In this document: positions 45,202 through 52,684 of the stretch, in pieces
How positions within the stretch are numbered: position 1 is the stretch's first letter
How the letters are laid out: the number at the start of each line of letters is the position of its first letter
Assembly (NCBI GenBank): GCA_030041475.1
Contig: JASHNU010000102.1
Location: 1-60,780 of the forward strand
Length of the DNA: 60,780 bases
Origin: Candidatus Sulfotelmatobacter sp.
Lineage (GTDB): Bacteria; Acidobacteriota; Terriglobia; Terriglobales; Acidobacteriaceae
Reading direction: 5' to 3'
Translations under genes and position numbers: made by a program
Notes under the pieces: model-generated
Seen by the model: the letters and a program-made list of their open reading frames with translations, nothing else
Told to the model about the DNA's origin: nothing
The model's database searches: none

Positions 45202-46078
45202 GCAGTTTCCTGAGAGAATTTTTTTTCTTCGCGGGCAGATACAACAATGCCGCCCTCGCCAAGGCCGCATAAGCGGCTTCGGCCGCTGGAACCTTGCGCA
45301 GGACGCGGAGATGGCGCTTCACTGTGTCGACATCGCCACGCACGATCGGCCCGCTGAATGCTCCGGCAGCGTCGAAAGCTGCATAGTTGGCCAGCGTCTG
45401 CAGCAGGATGGGAATCATCCGTCGCCGCGCGGATTTCCGATTCACTCCTGCGCGAGCTGCAACCTGCTCGGTCGTGGCAAGGAGCGCAGTAAATAAGGGG
45501 GACGCGAAAGTTCCCCACGCGTGATAGGTGACTTTGTCTTGTTTGCGAATCGAATATGCGTTGCCGCCGACGTCTCGTACGATTTGGCGCGCCACACGCA
45601 GCGCGCGAGCGTCACCTTCAAGCGCAAAGGGAACACCTGCGAGTGGTGGCCGCGATCCGCACACAAACGTCATGAGCGGGTGCACGGAGGCGACGGACGC
45701 GCCTCGCCGCCGCAGCGGAGCTAGTTCGTCGGAAGTGAGCGCGCCGCTGGAGTGGAGAGCCGTTTTTCCCGACCAGTCCAGTTTTTCTGCCAGTCCATCC
45801 GCTGCGTGAGCCATGACGGAGTCGGGAACACAGAGCCAGACTACGTCAGCGTCTTCCAGCGCTGATGGATCAATAGCAGCGCGGGCACCGATCTCGTTTC
45901 CCAGCCGTTTCGCTTTACGTAGAGATTTGCCCGGCGAATGTGCCAGAACTACATCGATGACGTAGCCTGCGCGGCGCAAAGATCGGGCAAGAGCGCTTCC
46001 GAGATTTCCTGCGCCCACAATCGCGATGAGTGGCTTCGGTGCCATGACGGGCAGCATAGCAGAAGGAGCGTCGGACAT
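45182..46078 (-). CDS. Rossmann-fold/DUF2520 oxidoreductase-like protein
   Basis: 298 residues. The N-terminal NAD(P)-binding motif is 'IAIVGAGNLGSALARSLRRA', followed by 'ADVVWLCVPDSVMAHAADGL' and 'ALHSSGALTSDELAPLRRRG' with 'ASVHPLMTF'. The helical C-terminal domain ('VTYHAWGTFASPLFTALLAT') is DUF2520. Structural relatives are F420- or NADP-dependent dehydrogenases of the ProC/6PGDH type; the substrate is not known. ATGs at 46078, 46057 and 46045 are all possible starts. Converges on and overlaps the GT87 gene by 20 bp. Confidence 0.88.
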   Translation of the reverse strand: MSDAPSAMLPVMAPKPLIAIVGAGNLGSALARSLRRAGYVIDVVLAHSPGKSLRKAKRLGNEIGARAAIDPSALEDADVVWLCVPDSVMAHAADGLAEKLDWSGKTALHSSGALTSDELAPLRRRGASVASVHPLMTFVCGSRPPLAGVPFALEGDARALRVARQIVRDVGGNAYSIRKQDKVTYHAWGTFASPLFTALLATTEQVAARAGVNRKSARRRMIPILLQTLANYAAFDAAGAFSGPIVRGDVDTVKRHLRVLRKVPAAEAAYAALARAALLYLPAKKKNSLRKLLNSRLH

Positions 46079-46235
46079 CAGACCTCAGGCATCAGACCTC
46101 CCGCCTTGATCCTTGGACTTCGGAAGCTGGGCCGCTCGCACGAGCGTGGCGATCCAATCGAGATCATGAGTTCTGAGGTCCTAGTTGCGGGGTCTGAGGT
46201 CCGACGTCCGCGGCCTGAAGTCGGACGCCTGCTTT
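46070..46235. repeat. Imperfect inverted and direct 'TCAGACCTC' repeats between two divergent genes
   Basis: The left part contains 'ACATCAGACCTCAGGC' and 'ATCAGACCTC'; the right part contains their complement as 'GGTCTGAGGTCCGACG' and 'GAGTTCTGAGGTCC'. Together they could fold into a long imperfect hairpin between the start of the DUF2520 gene and the NUDIX gene. The sequence has low information content and looks like a dispersed short repeat. Confidence 0.5.
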
Positions 46236-46246
46236 ATATTGTCTGC

Positions 46247-46858
46247 ATGGCCAAATCTGCCACCCGAAAGAAATTAACCGGCAACAAGCGCTCCAGGGCT
46301 CGCATTCTTTCTTCTCGCACGGTGTATCGTGGGCCGGTGTTTTGGGTGACGAGCGATCGCGTCGAGGAACCCGGCGGAGTTCGCGTCCGCCGGGACCTGA
46401 TTCATCATTCCGGATCAGTCGTTGTACTCGCCGTGGATGACAGGGGCGCGCGGCTCCGCGTCCTTCTGGAGCGCCAGTACCGTCATGCCGCCCACGATTA
46501 TCTGTGGGAATTGCCCGCCGGACGCATTGATGCAGGCGAGCAGGAGATGAAAGCCGCACAGCGCGAATTGCTTGAGGAAACCGGTTACCGCGCTTCCCGC
46601 TGGCGTCGCATTTTCAAGTTCTATGCCAGTCCGGGCTTTGTAGCGGAGACGATGTCCGTCTACCTGGCGACCGGACTGCATAGCGGCCAGGCGCAGCCGG
46701 AAGAGGACGAAGTGATTTACAAGCGAATGGTTCCACTGACGTCAGCGGTTCGCATGATCATGAACGGCACGATTCGCGATGCCAAGACGATTTCGTCCGT
46801 GTTGTGGCTTGAGTATGTGTGGCACAAGGCGAAGCTGCGGAAAAAGGCGTTCGCTTGA
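46247..46858 (+). CDS. NUDIX hydrolase, ADP-ribose pyrophosphatase-like
   Basis: 203 residues from the ATG at 46247, where similarity to the family begins; upstream sequence is repeat DNA. A perfect Nudix box is at residues 92-114: G-R-I-D-A-G-E then seven residues then R-E-L-L-E-E-T-G-Y. 'VLLERQYRHAAHDYLWELPA' just ahead is typical of the ADP-ribose/nucleoside-diphosphate-sugar hydrolase branch, as is 'FYASPGFVAETMSVYLATGL'. It likely hydrolyses ADP-ribose to AMP and ribose-5-phosphate in the cytoplasm. Basic N-terminus ('KKLTGNKRSRARI'). Confidence 0.92.
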   Translation: MAKSATRKKLTGNKRSRARILSSRTVYRGPVFWVTSDRVEEPGGVRVRRDLIHHSGSVVVLAVDDRGARLRVLLERQYRHAAHDYLWELPAGRIDAGEQEMKAAQRELLEETGYRASRWRRIFKFYASPGFVAETMSVYLATGLHSGQAQPEEDEVIYKRMVPLTSAVRMIMNGTIRDAKTISSVLWLEYVWHKAKLRKKAFA

Positions 46859-46988
46859 TAAAGGCAAGCCAGCATTGACCCGGCACCCACATTGCTTTCC
46901 CGCTTTCGACTTTCCTTTCCTTCACCCTAGCGGCGATAGTTGACAGCTTACCTCTGACGGCACAAAATGCATCCAAATGACCTGCGGT

Positions 46989-47021
46989 GCACGTCCTTGG
47001 GCCCCAATCTAAAGGACGTGC
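46989..47021 (+). promoter_or_regulatory. Leader hairpin just upstream of the cold-shock gene
   Basis: Perfect 10-bp arms GCACGTCCTT (46989-46998) and AAGGACGTGC (47012-47021) with a 13-nt loop. It ends right before the ribosome-binding GGAAAGAGGGG and 15 bp before the GTG start. Cold-shock mRNAs are known for temperature-responsive 5' structures; this stem could serve that purpose. No T-run follows, so it is not an intrinsic terminator. Confidence 0.6.
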
Positions 47022-47036
47022 GGAAAGAGGGGCCTA

Positions 47037-47246
47037 GTGGAACGCCTGAAAGGAACTGTCAAGTGGTTCAATAACGCCAAGGGGTACGGTTTCATCGGAC
47101 GCGCGGATGGGCCGGACGTTTTTGTTCACTATAGCGCGATCAGTTCGGAGGGATATAAGAGCCTGCAGGAAGGCGACCAGGTGGAATTCGAAATCACCGA
47201 GGGTCAGAAAGGGCCACAGGCAGCGAACGTAACCAAGGCTTCGTAG
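47037..47246 (+). CDS. Cold-shock domain protein (CspA family)
   Basis: 69 residues, a single OB-fold. RNP1 '[10 protein letters not shown]' and RNP2 'VFVHYSAI' are present, as is the family opening '[12 protein letters not shown]'. It binds single-stranded RNA/DNA as a chaperone. The RNP1 has 'FIGRADG' where 'FIT.DDG' or 'FI.REDG' is usual. The start is a GTG four bases after GAGGGG. Confidence 0.96.
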   Translation: MERLKGTVKWFNNAKGYGFIGRADGPDVFVHYSAISSEGYKSLQEGDQVEFEITEGQKGPQAANVTKAS

Positions 47247-47386
47247 TCGCTGTTCTATTCCACTCTTTGCTCCAGCGAGCGCGATCCGGCACCCGCCGGG
47301 GTTTAGTGTACGGTAAGGAGATTTCGCAATCTGTCTTTTCCTCCACTCCTCTGGCCCTGATCGTGATTCTTGTTTATCTTTAGTCG

Positions 47387-49120
47387 GTGGACAACAAGGC
47401 CATCGCCAACATTCTCTACGAAACTGCTGATCTGCTGGAGATCGATGGGCAGGATTCGTTCCGCATCCGCTCCTACCGCAACGCGGCGCAGGCGATAGAG
47501 AATCATTCGCAACAGATCAAAGAAATCATCAGCGAGCCCAAGCAGGTGCTGGCCATCGCTGGCATTGGCAAAGGCATGCTGCAGAACTTGCAGGAGCTTT
47601 TCAAAGATGGCCAGCTAGCCGTGCAAAAGCAGCTGCTTGAGAAATATCATCCGTCGATGCTGCAGTTGCTGAAGATTCAGGGGCTGGGCCCGAAGACGAT
47701 CGCGCTGATCTGGAGCGCGTACAAAGTCAGCGATGTGGACGGCGTGGAGAAGTTGGCGCAGGAGGGGAAAATCCGCATCCTGCCGCGCATGGGCGAAAAG
47801 CATGAAGCCAAGCTGCTGAAGGCGATCGCCGACTATCGCCGCATCAGCGGACGTTTTTTGATTGACGCCGCCGAAACCGAAGCGGAGAAACTCACCGCGT
47901 ATCTCGAGAAATGTCCTGGCATTGACAAGGTCACTCCGGCTGGATCGCTACGGCGTGGGCGGGAGAGTGTGGGCGACCTCGATATCCTGGTTACCGGTAA
48001 AGCCTGCGCCTCAGAACAGGGCCGCCAAAAAGCGATCGCCTATGCCGCACAGTATCCGCCGCTCATGGACGTGATTGCCAGCGGCGACAACAAAATCAGC
48101 TTTCATGTGCGCAGCGGCATGCAGGTGGACGTGCGGCTTCTGCCGCCAGAATCCTTCGGCGCGGCAATGCAGTATTTCACGGGATCGAAGGCGCACAACG
48201 TGGCCCTGCGCCAGCGTGCGCTCAAGATGGGCTATACCCTCAACGAATACAGCCTCGCGACGCTGGAAGGCGAAAAGCCAGTGGCCGGCAAAACCGAAGA
48301 AGAAATCTACGCCAAGCTGAAGCTCGACTGCATTCCTCCGGAGATGCGGGAGAACCTGGGCGAGATCGACCTCGCGGAAAAGCATGCTCTGCCGCGGCTG
48401 ATCGAGCAAAAAGACATTCAGGGCGATGTGCACATGCACACCGTCGAGACCGACGGCAAGAACACGATCGAGGAAATGGCTAGAGCTGCGAAAGCGCGCG
48501 GCTATAAATACATGGCCATTACCGATCACTCGAAGAATCTGGCCTTCGCCAACGGCCTCGACGACAAGCGCGCGGTCGAACACATTGCGCGCATTCGCGA
48601 GGCTGGTAAGCGAATCGAGGGCATCACAATGTTTGCTGGAATCGAAGTGGACATCCTGGCCGACGGCGAACTCGATCTCTCCGACGACGTGCTGGCGCAA
48701 ATGGACCTGGTGATCGCGAGCATTCACACCTTGTTCGATCAGGATCAGACCGAACGTCTGCTCAAGGCCATAGAAAATCCGAACACGTCGATCATTGGCC
48801 ATCCCACGGGCCGCATTCAGTTGCGCCGCGACAGTTATCGCCTCGACATGCATGCCATACTCGCGGCTGCGACGAAGCACAAGGTCGCGATGGAGCTAAA
48901 CGCTTACCCGGACCGTCTGGATCTGAACGATGTGCACCTCCGGCAGGCCAAGCAGGCGGGCGTGAAGATTGTCATCAATACCGACTCCCATCACACCTCG
49001 CATCTCGAGAAGATGCGGTACGGGGTGCTGCAGGCGCGGCGGGCGTGGTTGACCAAGGACGACGTGCTGAATACGCTGCCGGCGCAGAAATTCGCCAAGG
49101 CGATGAAGCACGCGTGGTAG
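47387..49120 (+). CDS. polX: Family X DNA polymerase / 3'-5' exonuclease PolX
   Basis: 577 residues from a GTG. The N-terminal 8-kDa and helix-hairpin-helix parts ('ILYETADLLEIDGQDSFRIR', 'IAGIGKGMLQNLQEL') lead to the polymerase palm with 'GSLRRGRESVGDLDILV' and 'MQVDVRLLP' carrying the metal-binding Asp residues. The C-terminal PHP domain has 'GDVHMHTVETDGKNTIEEMA', 'YMAITDHS', 'FAGIEVDIL', 'IIGHPTGR' and 'NTDSHHTSHL'. It fills gaps and removes 3' ends in base-excision repair. The domain set and length match the B. subtilis/Thermus PolX type. Confidence 0.96.
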   Translation: MDNKAIANILYETADLLEIDGQDSFRIRSYRNAAQAIENHSQQIKEIISEPKQVLAIAGIGKGMLQNLQELFKDGQLAVQKQLLEKYHPSMLQLLKIQGLGPKTIALIWSAYKVSDVDGVEKLAQEGKIRILPRMGEKHEAKLLKAIADYRRISGRFLIDAAETEAEKLTAYLEKCPGIDKVTPAGSLRRGRESVGDLDILVTGKACASEQGRQKAIAYAAQYPPLMDVIASGDNKISFHVRSGMQVDVRLLPPESFGAAMQYFTGSKAHNVALRQRALKMGYTLNEYSLATLEGEKPVAGKTEEEIYAKLKLDCIPPEMRENLGEIDLAEKHALPRLIEQKDIQGDVHMHTVETDGKNTIEEMARAAKARGYKYMAITDHSKNLAFANGLDDKRAVEHIARIREAGKRIEGITMFAGIEVDILADGELDLSDDVLAQMDLVIASIHTLFDQDQTERLLKAIENPNTSIIGHPTGRIQLRRDSYRLDMHAILAAATKHKVAMELNAYPDRLDLNDVHLRQAKQAGVKIVINTDSHHTSHLEKMRYGVLQARRAWLTKDDVLNTLPAQKFAKAMKHAW

Positions 49121-49264
49121 ATGCGAAAGAATTTGCCTCAACCTGCCCAGCCGGTCTATAGTCGCCAGCAAACAGGGCGAGCGCTTTTCCACTTCTTAGG
49201 CGCCGGAGTGCCAGCTGCATTGTGCGGTCAATGTTTCGCCGGCTCCCGCGGATGGGGAGTTGAC

Positions 49265-49666
49265 ATGTGGACTTATGCGCAAGACAGCGGCCAGCTGTTG
49301 CAAGATGGCCAGTTGATTGGAACCGGATATTCCGGTTTCGATGAGGGCAAGAACAATCCTTCCATGCAGGCCGTGGCGAACGTGGGGCCGATTCCCCAGG
49401 GAGACTGGATTATTGTCGGGCCACCGGTGAACACTGCCGCACATGGGCCGTACGTTCTTACGCTTCAGCCGGCACCGGGCACCAACACGTTTGGGCGCAG
49501 TGGTTTTCTAATGCACGGCGACTCGATTGAGGCTCCCGGCTGCGCGTCGCACGGATGCGTCATCATGGCGCGAACCGTGCGCGAGCAGGTCTGGGATAGC
49601 GGGGACACCCAGCTCGAAGTCGTTCCGGCGCTCGGTACGCAAGACCTGCGGGAAGAAAGCGCTTAA
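49265..49666 (+). CDS. DUF2778/Tlde1-like (L,D-transpeptidase-fold) protein
   Basis: 133 residues from the ATG at 49265, set by GGGGAG five bases upstream; the frame extends to 49121. 'WTYAQDSGQLLQDGQLIGTG' and 'GYSGF' open the domain. 'GFLMHGDSIEAPGCASHGCV' holds the His and the S-H-G-C active-site motif of the DUF2778 family. Characterised members (Tlde1) are type VI effectors that cut or exchange peptidoglycan stem peptides. There is no signal peptide, and no type VI or immunity gene is nearby, so export route and role are open. An LD-transpeptidase housekeeping function cannot be excluded. Confidence 0.8.
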   Translation: MWTYAQDSGQLLQDGQLIGTGYSGFDEGKNNPSMQAVANVGPIPQGDWIIVGPPVNTAAHGPYVLTLQPAPGTNTFGRSGFLMHGDSIEAPGCASHGCVIMARTVREQVWDSGDTQLEVVPALGTQDLREESA

Positions 49667-49728
49667 AACAAGAGCGTTCAGGCGGTCGCCCGTGCGCGCG
49701 ACAAGCTGTAGAATTGACAACGACTCCT

Positions 49729-50337
49729 ATGCCTGAAGTTCCCTCGTCACCGTCCCAGCCTCCTAACGCGCAAACGCCGCCGGCCGCTCCCGGCGGTCCC
49801 ACGCTCTCCGGACCAACGATCAATATCGGCGAAGAGTTCGGCACCGCGAAACGAAATTTACCGCCGGCCAAAATTGTCCTTCTCGCGATTGCCGCCGTGG
49901 TGGTCGTCGTGCTGGTCGCATCGTTTCTCAAGCGTGCCAAACCGCAGGCTGAAGGTTCGCTCGACAACGTAATCGCGGTCGAGATTCCTGGTCAGGGTTC
50001 CACGATGGTGGCGCTGACTTTCACCCTGCACAACACCAGCGACAAGATTCTTTACGTGCGCAGCATTCAGGGCGTGCTCAAGACAGACACCGGCGTATCC
50101 ACTGCGGACGCGGTTTCGGCGGTCGATTTCGATCGCTACTTCCAGGCCTTCCCTGCGCTGAAAAACGGCGCGCAGCCCGCACTTTCGCCCGAAGCCAAGA
50201 TTCAACCTGGAGAATCTGTCACACGCACGGCCATCGTTGTCTTTCCCATGCCGATGGACAAGTTCCAACAGCGTCAGGGTGTGAGTGTCAGCATCTGGCC
50301 CTACGATCAGCAGTTGCCAATTGTGATGTCGAAGTAA
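49729..50337 (+). CDS. Single-pass membrane protein with Ig-like periplasmic domain
   Basis: 202 residues from the ATG at 49729 (a TTG at 49714 is in frame). A Pro/Ala/Thr-rich cytoplasmic start, one membrane helix ('AKIVLLAIAAVVVVVLVAS') and a beta-sandwich-like domain ('VALTFTLHNTSDKILYVRSI', 'AKIQPGESVTRTAIVVFP'), as in proteins that bind partner surfaces. Function unknown. It starts 63 bp after the DUF2778 gene on the same strand; whether it acts as its partner is untested. Confidence 0.75.
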   Translation: MPEVPSSPSQPPNAQTPPAAPGGPTLSGPTINIGEEFGTAKRNLPPAKIVLLAIAAVVVVVLVASFLKRAKPQAEGSLDNVIAVEIPGQGSTMVALTFTLHNTSDKILYVRSIQGVLKTDTGVSTADAVSAVDFDRYFQAFPALKNGAQPALSPEAKIQPGESVTRTAIVVFPMPMDKFQQRQGVSVSIWPYDQQLPIVMSK

Positions 50338-50386
50338 GAACCGCCGCCATTCACGAGCCATCGAACATCCAACTTCTGCGAACGAG

Positions 50387-51556
50387 ATGAGAATATTCCG
50401 ACCTTCGCTTCTGGTTGTTTTGCTTGGGCTGTTTACAGTTTCTCTTTTGTGGTCGGCGGCCCGTCGCGGCAAGTATCTCTTTTATGTTGGGACCTATACC
50501 AACGAAGAGAAGAACCCCAGCAAAGGCATCTACGCTTACCGTTACGACGCGGACTCGGGCGAGATCACGCCCCTTGGTTTAGCCGCCGAAACGACAAATC
50601 CATCCTGGATCGCGATTCATCCCAACGGACGCTTTCTTTACGCAGTGAATGAACTCGGCAACTACCAGGGCTTTAACAGTGGCGGAGTCAGCGCATTCGC
50701 AATCGACCGGGCGACTGGGAAATTGAGGTTCCTGAATGAAGTAGCGACGCGTGGGGCCGATCCCTGCTATGTCACCGTGGACAAAACGGGTAAGTGGGCG
50801 CTGGTTGCAAACTACACCGGGGGCAGCGTTGCCGTTTTTCCTGTTCTCGGAGATGGGAAGCTCGGCGTAGCGTCTGATTTCGTGCAGCACACCGGCCACG
50901 GCGCAAATCCCGAGCGGCAAGAAGGGCCGCACGCGCACTCGATCGATCTTTCACCTGATAACCGTTTCGCATTTGTGGATGATCTCGGCCTCGATGAACT
51001 TCTTGTCTACAAATTTGACAGCGCGAAGGGTAAGCTCACGCCAAACGATCCGCCGTTTGTCAAAACTGATCCTGGAGACGGGCCAAGGCATTTCGCGCTT
51101 CGTCCTGACGGCAAGTTTGCCTACGTGATCAGCGAGATGCAGGGCAGAGTGACGGCGCTCTCTGCCGATTTGAAAGCAGGATCATTCCGTCGCCTACAAA
51201 CAGTGTCAACACTGCCGGACGACTTCAAGGGAGCAATCGAGGACGCGGAGATCGAAGTGCATCCTTCCGGCAAGTTTCTTTATGCTTCGAACCGCGGTGA
51301 TGCAAACAGCATTGCCGTATTCGCGATCGATTCGGCAAAGGGCACACTGACATCTGTCGAATTCGCTTCGACGAAAGGCAAGACGCCGCGGCATTTCGCG
51401 ATTGATCCTACAGGCAAGTTTCTGTTGGCTGAAAATGAAAAGTCGAACAGTATCGTGGTGTTCAAGATCGACTTGGACACGGGTCGCCTGACGCCGAGCG
51501 GCAAAGTGGTCGACCTGTCCGAGCCGGTGTGTGTGAAGTTTCTGGCTGTCGAGTGA
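50387..51556 (+). CDS. Secreted lactonase-family seven-bladed propeller (YbhE/Pgl type)
   Basis: 389 residues. A signal peptide or anchor ('LLVVLLGLFTVSLLWSA') precedes the lactonase propeller: 'YLFYVGTYTNEEKNPSKGIY', 'NPSWIAIHPNGRFLYAVNEL', 'HSIDLSPDNRFAFVDDLGLD', 'PRHFALRPDGKFAYVISEM', 'PRHFAIDPTGKFLLAENEKS'. The fold is that of 6-phosphogluconolactonase YbhE, but that enzyme is cytoplasmic; the signal sequence suggests an exported lactonase acting on sugar lactones outside the cell. Confidence 0.9.
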   Translation: MRIFRPSLLVVLLGLFTVSLLWSAARRGKYLFYVGTYTNEEKNPSKGIYAYRYDADSGEITPLGLAAETTNPSWIAIHPNGRFLYAVNELGNYQGFNSGGVSAFAIDRATGKLRFLNEVATRGADPCYVTVDKTGKWALVANYTGGSVAVFPVLGDGKLGVASDFVQHTGHGANPERQEGPHAHSIDLSPDNRFAFVDDLGLDELLVYKFDSAKGKLTPNDPPFVKTDPGDGPRHFALRPDGKFAYVISEMQGRVTALSADLKAGSFRRLQTVSTLPDDFKGAIEDAEIEVHPSGKFLYASNRGDANSIAVFAIDSAKGTLTSVEFASTKGKTPRHFAIDPTGKFLLAENEKSNSIVVFKIDLDTGRLTPSGKVVDLSEPVCVKFLAVE

Positions 51557-51560
51557 AGGC

Positions 51561-51716
51561 CTACTGCTTCTTCTCGATGAACCGGCGCCGCACCGGGTGC
51601 GTGTTGGCGTCGGGCTTGATCTTGTCGTACTTCAGGCAACTGATCGAACCATCTACTTCCCGTACGGCGAGCGCGACCTGCACGGCTACAAGTCGTGCCG
51701 TTCCCGCTCGTGCCAT
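51561..51716 (-). CDS. Possible 51-residue protein downstream of the coiled-coil gene
   Basis: Opens 11 bp after the stop of the coiled-coil gene on the same strand. The sequence has a protein-like make-up ('VREVDGSISCLKYDKIKPDA', ends 'RRRFIEKKQ') with no family. The ribosome site is poor, so coupled translation would be needed. Could be spurious. Confidence 0.3.
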   Translation of the reverse strand: MARAGTARLVAVQVALAVREVDGSISCLKYDKIKPDANTHPVRRRFIEKKQ

Positions 51717-51727
51717 TCCAAACGACT

Positions 51728-52552
51728 TCAGTTCGCGGTCACCGGCACGGGGGCACTTTTCGGAGTGCTCAAATATCCCGTGGCCTTGTTCTTGTCGACG
51801 GTCCACACCACGAGCTCGAACAAAAGGTGATCGCGGCCCGAGTAAAACTGAATTGGCTCGGAGATGTTGCGGTCTTTCTTTTCGATCGTCTTGTCGTCAG
51901 ACGTGACGTTGAGCGTGAACTTGCCGTGTTTGGAGTCCGCCTTCTTCAGTTGCAGGCTCACAGTGGCAACCGGCTGCGGTTTCGCCCCGCGCAGCAGCGT
52001 GAATTCGTAATAGTTGCGGTCGCCCTTGTGCTTGAGGATGTCCAGATCAGAGCGCGTGTTGGCGATCAGGCCGCTCTGCACCCCGAGATCGCCAATGGTG
52101 CTTTGCAGCTTGGCTTTAGTGGCTTCAAGATCGGCCTTGGTGGAAGCGACGTCAGATTTCACTCCGCCAACGTCAGTCTTCACACCAGCGATATCGCCGC
52201 TGACTTGGCCAATTTGCGCGGACTGTGCTTGCTGTTCCTTCTCGAGGCGGCTCGCCGTAGCTTTCTGCTCAGCCTGCAGTTGAGCCGTTCGTTCGACCAA
52301 TTCTTTCTTGGTCATGCCGGCCTGGTGCGCCAGCGTTTCCTCCTGTGCTTCCGCGGTTTGCACGCGGCTCTGCAGTTCTTTGATTTGGGCCTGGCTGGTA
52401 TTCAGATCCTGTTTCAGCTGATTTACTGCCGTGTGAGTTGTGTAATGCGCATAGCCCAGAGCCGCTACCGCCACAACCGCCAGCAACGTCAACAGCCACT
52501 TGCCGGCGTTTGACTGCTGCTCCATGTGCATCTGTCCGCCTTCATCGGCCAT
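51728..52552 (-). CDS. Membrane-anchored coiled-coil protein
   Basis: 274 residues; AAGGAGG eight bases upstream of the ATG is the strongest ribosome site in the region. One membrane helix ('LLTLLAVVAVAALGYAHY', ~20-38) is followed by a long heptad-rich coiled coil (~45-180: 'QLKQDLNTSQAQIKELQSRV', 'IGQVSGDIAGVKTDVGGVKS'), and a C-terminal beta-rich domain ('YYEFTLLRGAKPQPVATVSL', 'EPIQFYSGRDHLLFELVVW'). Likely a periplasmic spacer protein; function unknown. Confidence 0.85.
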   Translation of the reverse strand: MADEGGQMHMEQQSNAGKWLLTLLAVVAVAALGYAHYTTHTAVNQLKQDLNTSQAQIKELQSRVQTAEAQEETLAHQAGMTKKELVERTAQLQAEQKATASRLEKEQQAQSAQIGQVSGDIAGVKTDVGGVKSDVASTKADLEATKAKLQSTIGDLGVQSGLIANTRSDLDILKHKGDRNYYEFTLLRGAKPQPVATVSLQLKKADSKHGKFTLNVTSDDKTIEKKDRNISEPIQFYSGRDHLLFELVVWTVDKNKATGYLSTPKSAPVPVTAN

Positions 52553-52684
52553 TCAGTCTTCCTCCTTAGGAAGTAGAACAAATGAGTTGTAAGGATGTTT
52601 TTATTGTTCAGCACGACCCACATAGTGTCAATTAGTTGCTGGGATGCGGCAAGCTCTCTCCGCGATGTCCTTAGCGGGCAGTGT

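Noticed and set aside
46070-46235. The 'TCAGACCTC' inverted repeats as a riboswitch or attenuator
   Set aside because: The sequence is low-complexity and lies between divergent genes; no conserved riboswitch core or T-run was found.
49121-49264. Upstream extension of the DUF2778 gene to the ATG at 49121
   Set aside because: The added 48 residues have no domain similarity, and the GGGGAG site clearly serves the ATG at 49265.
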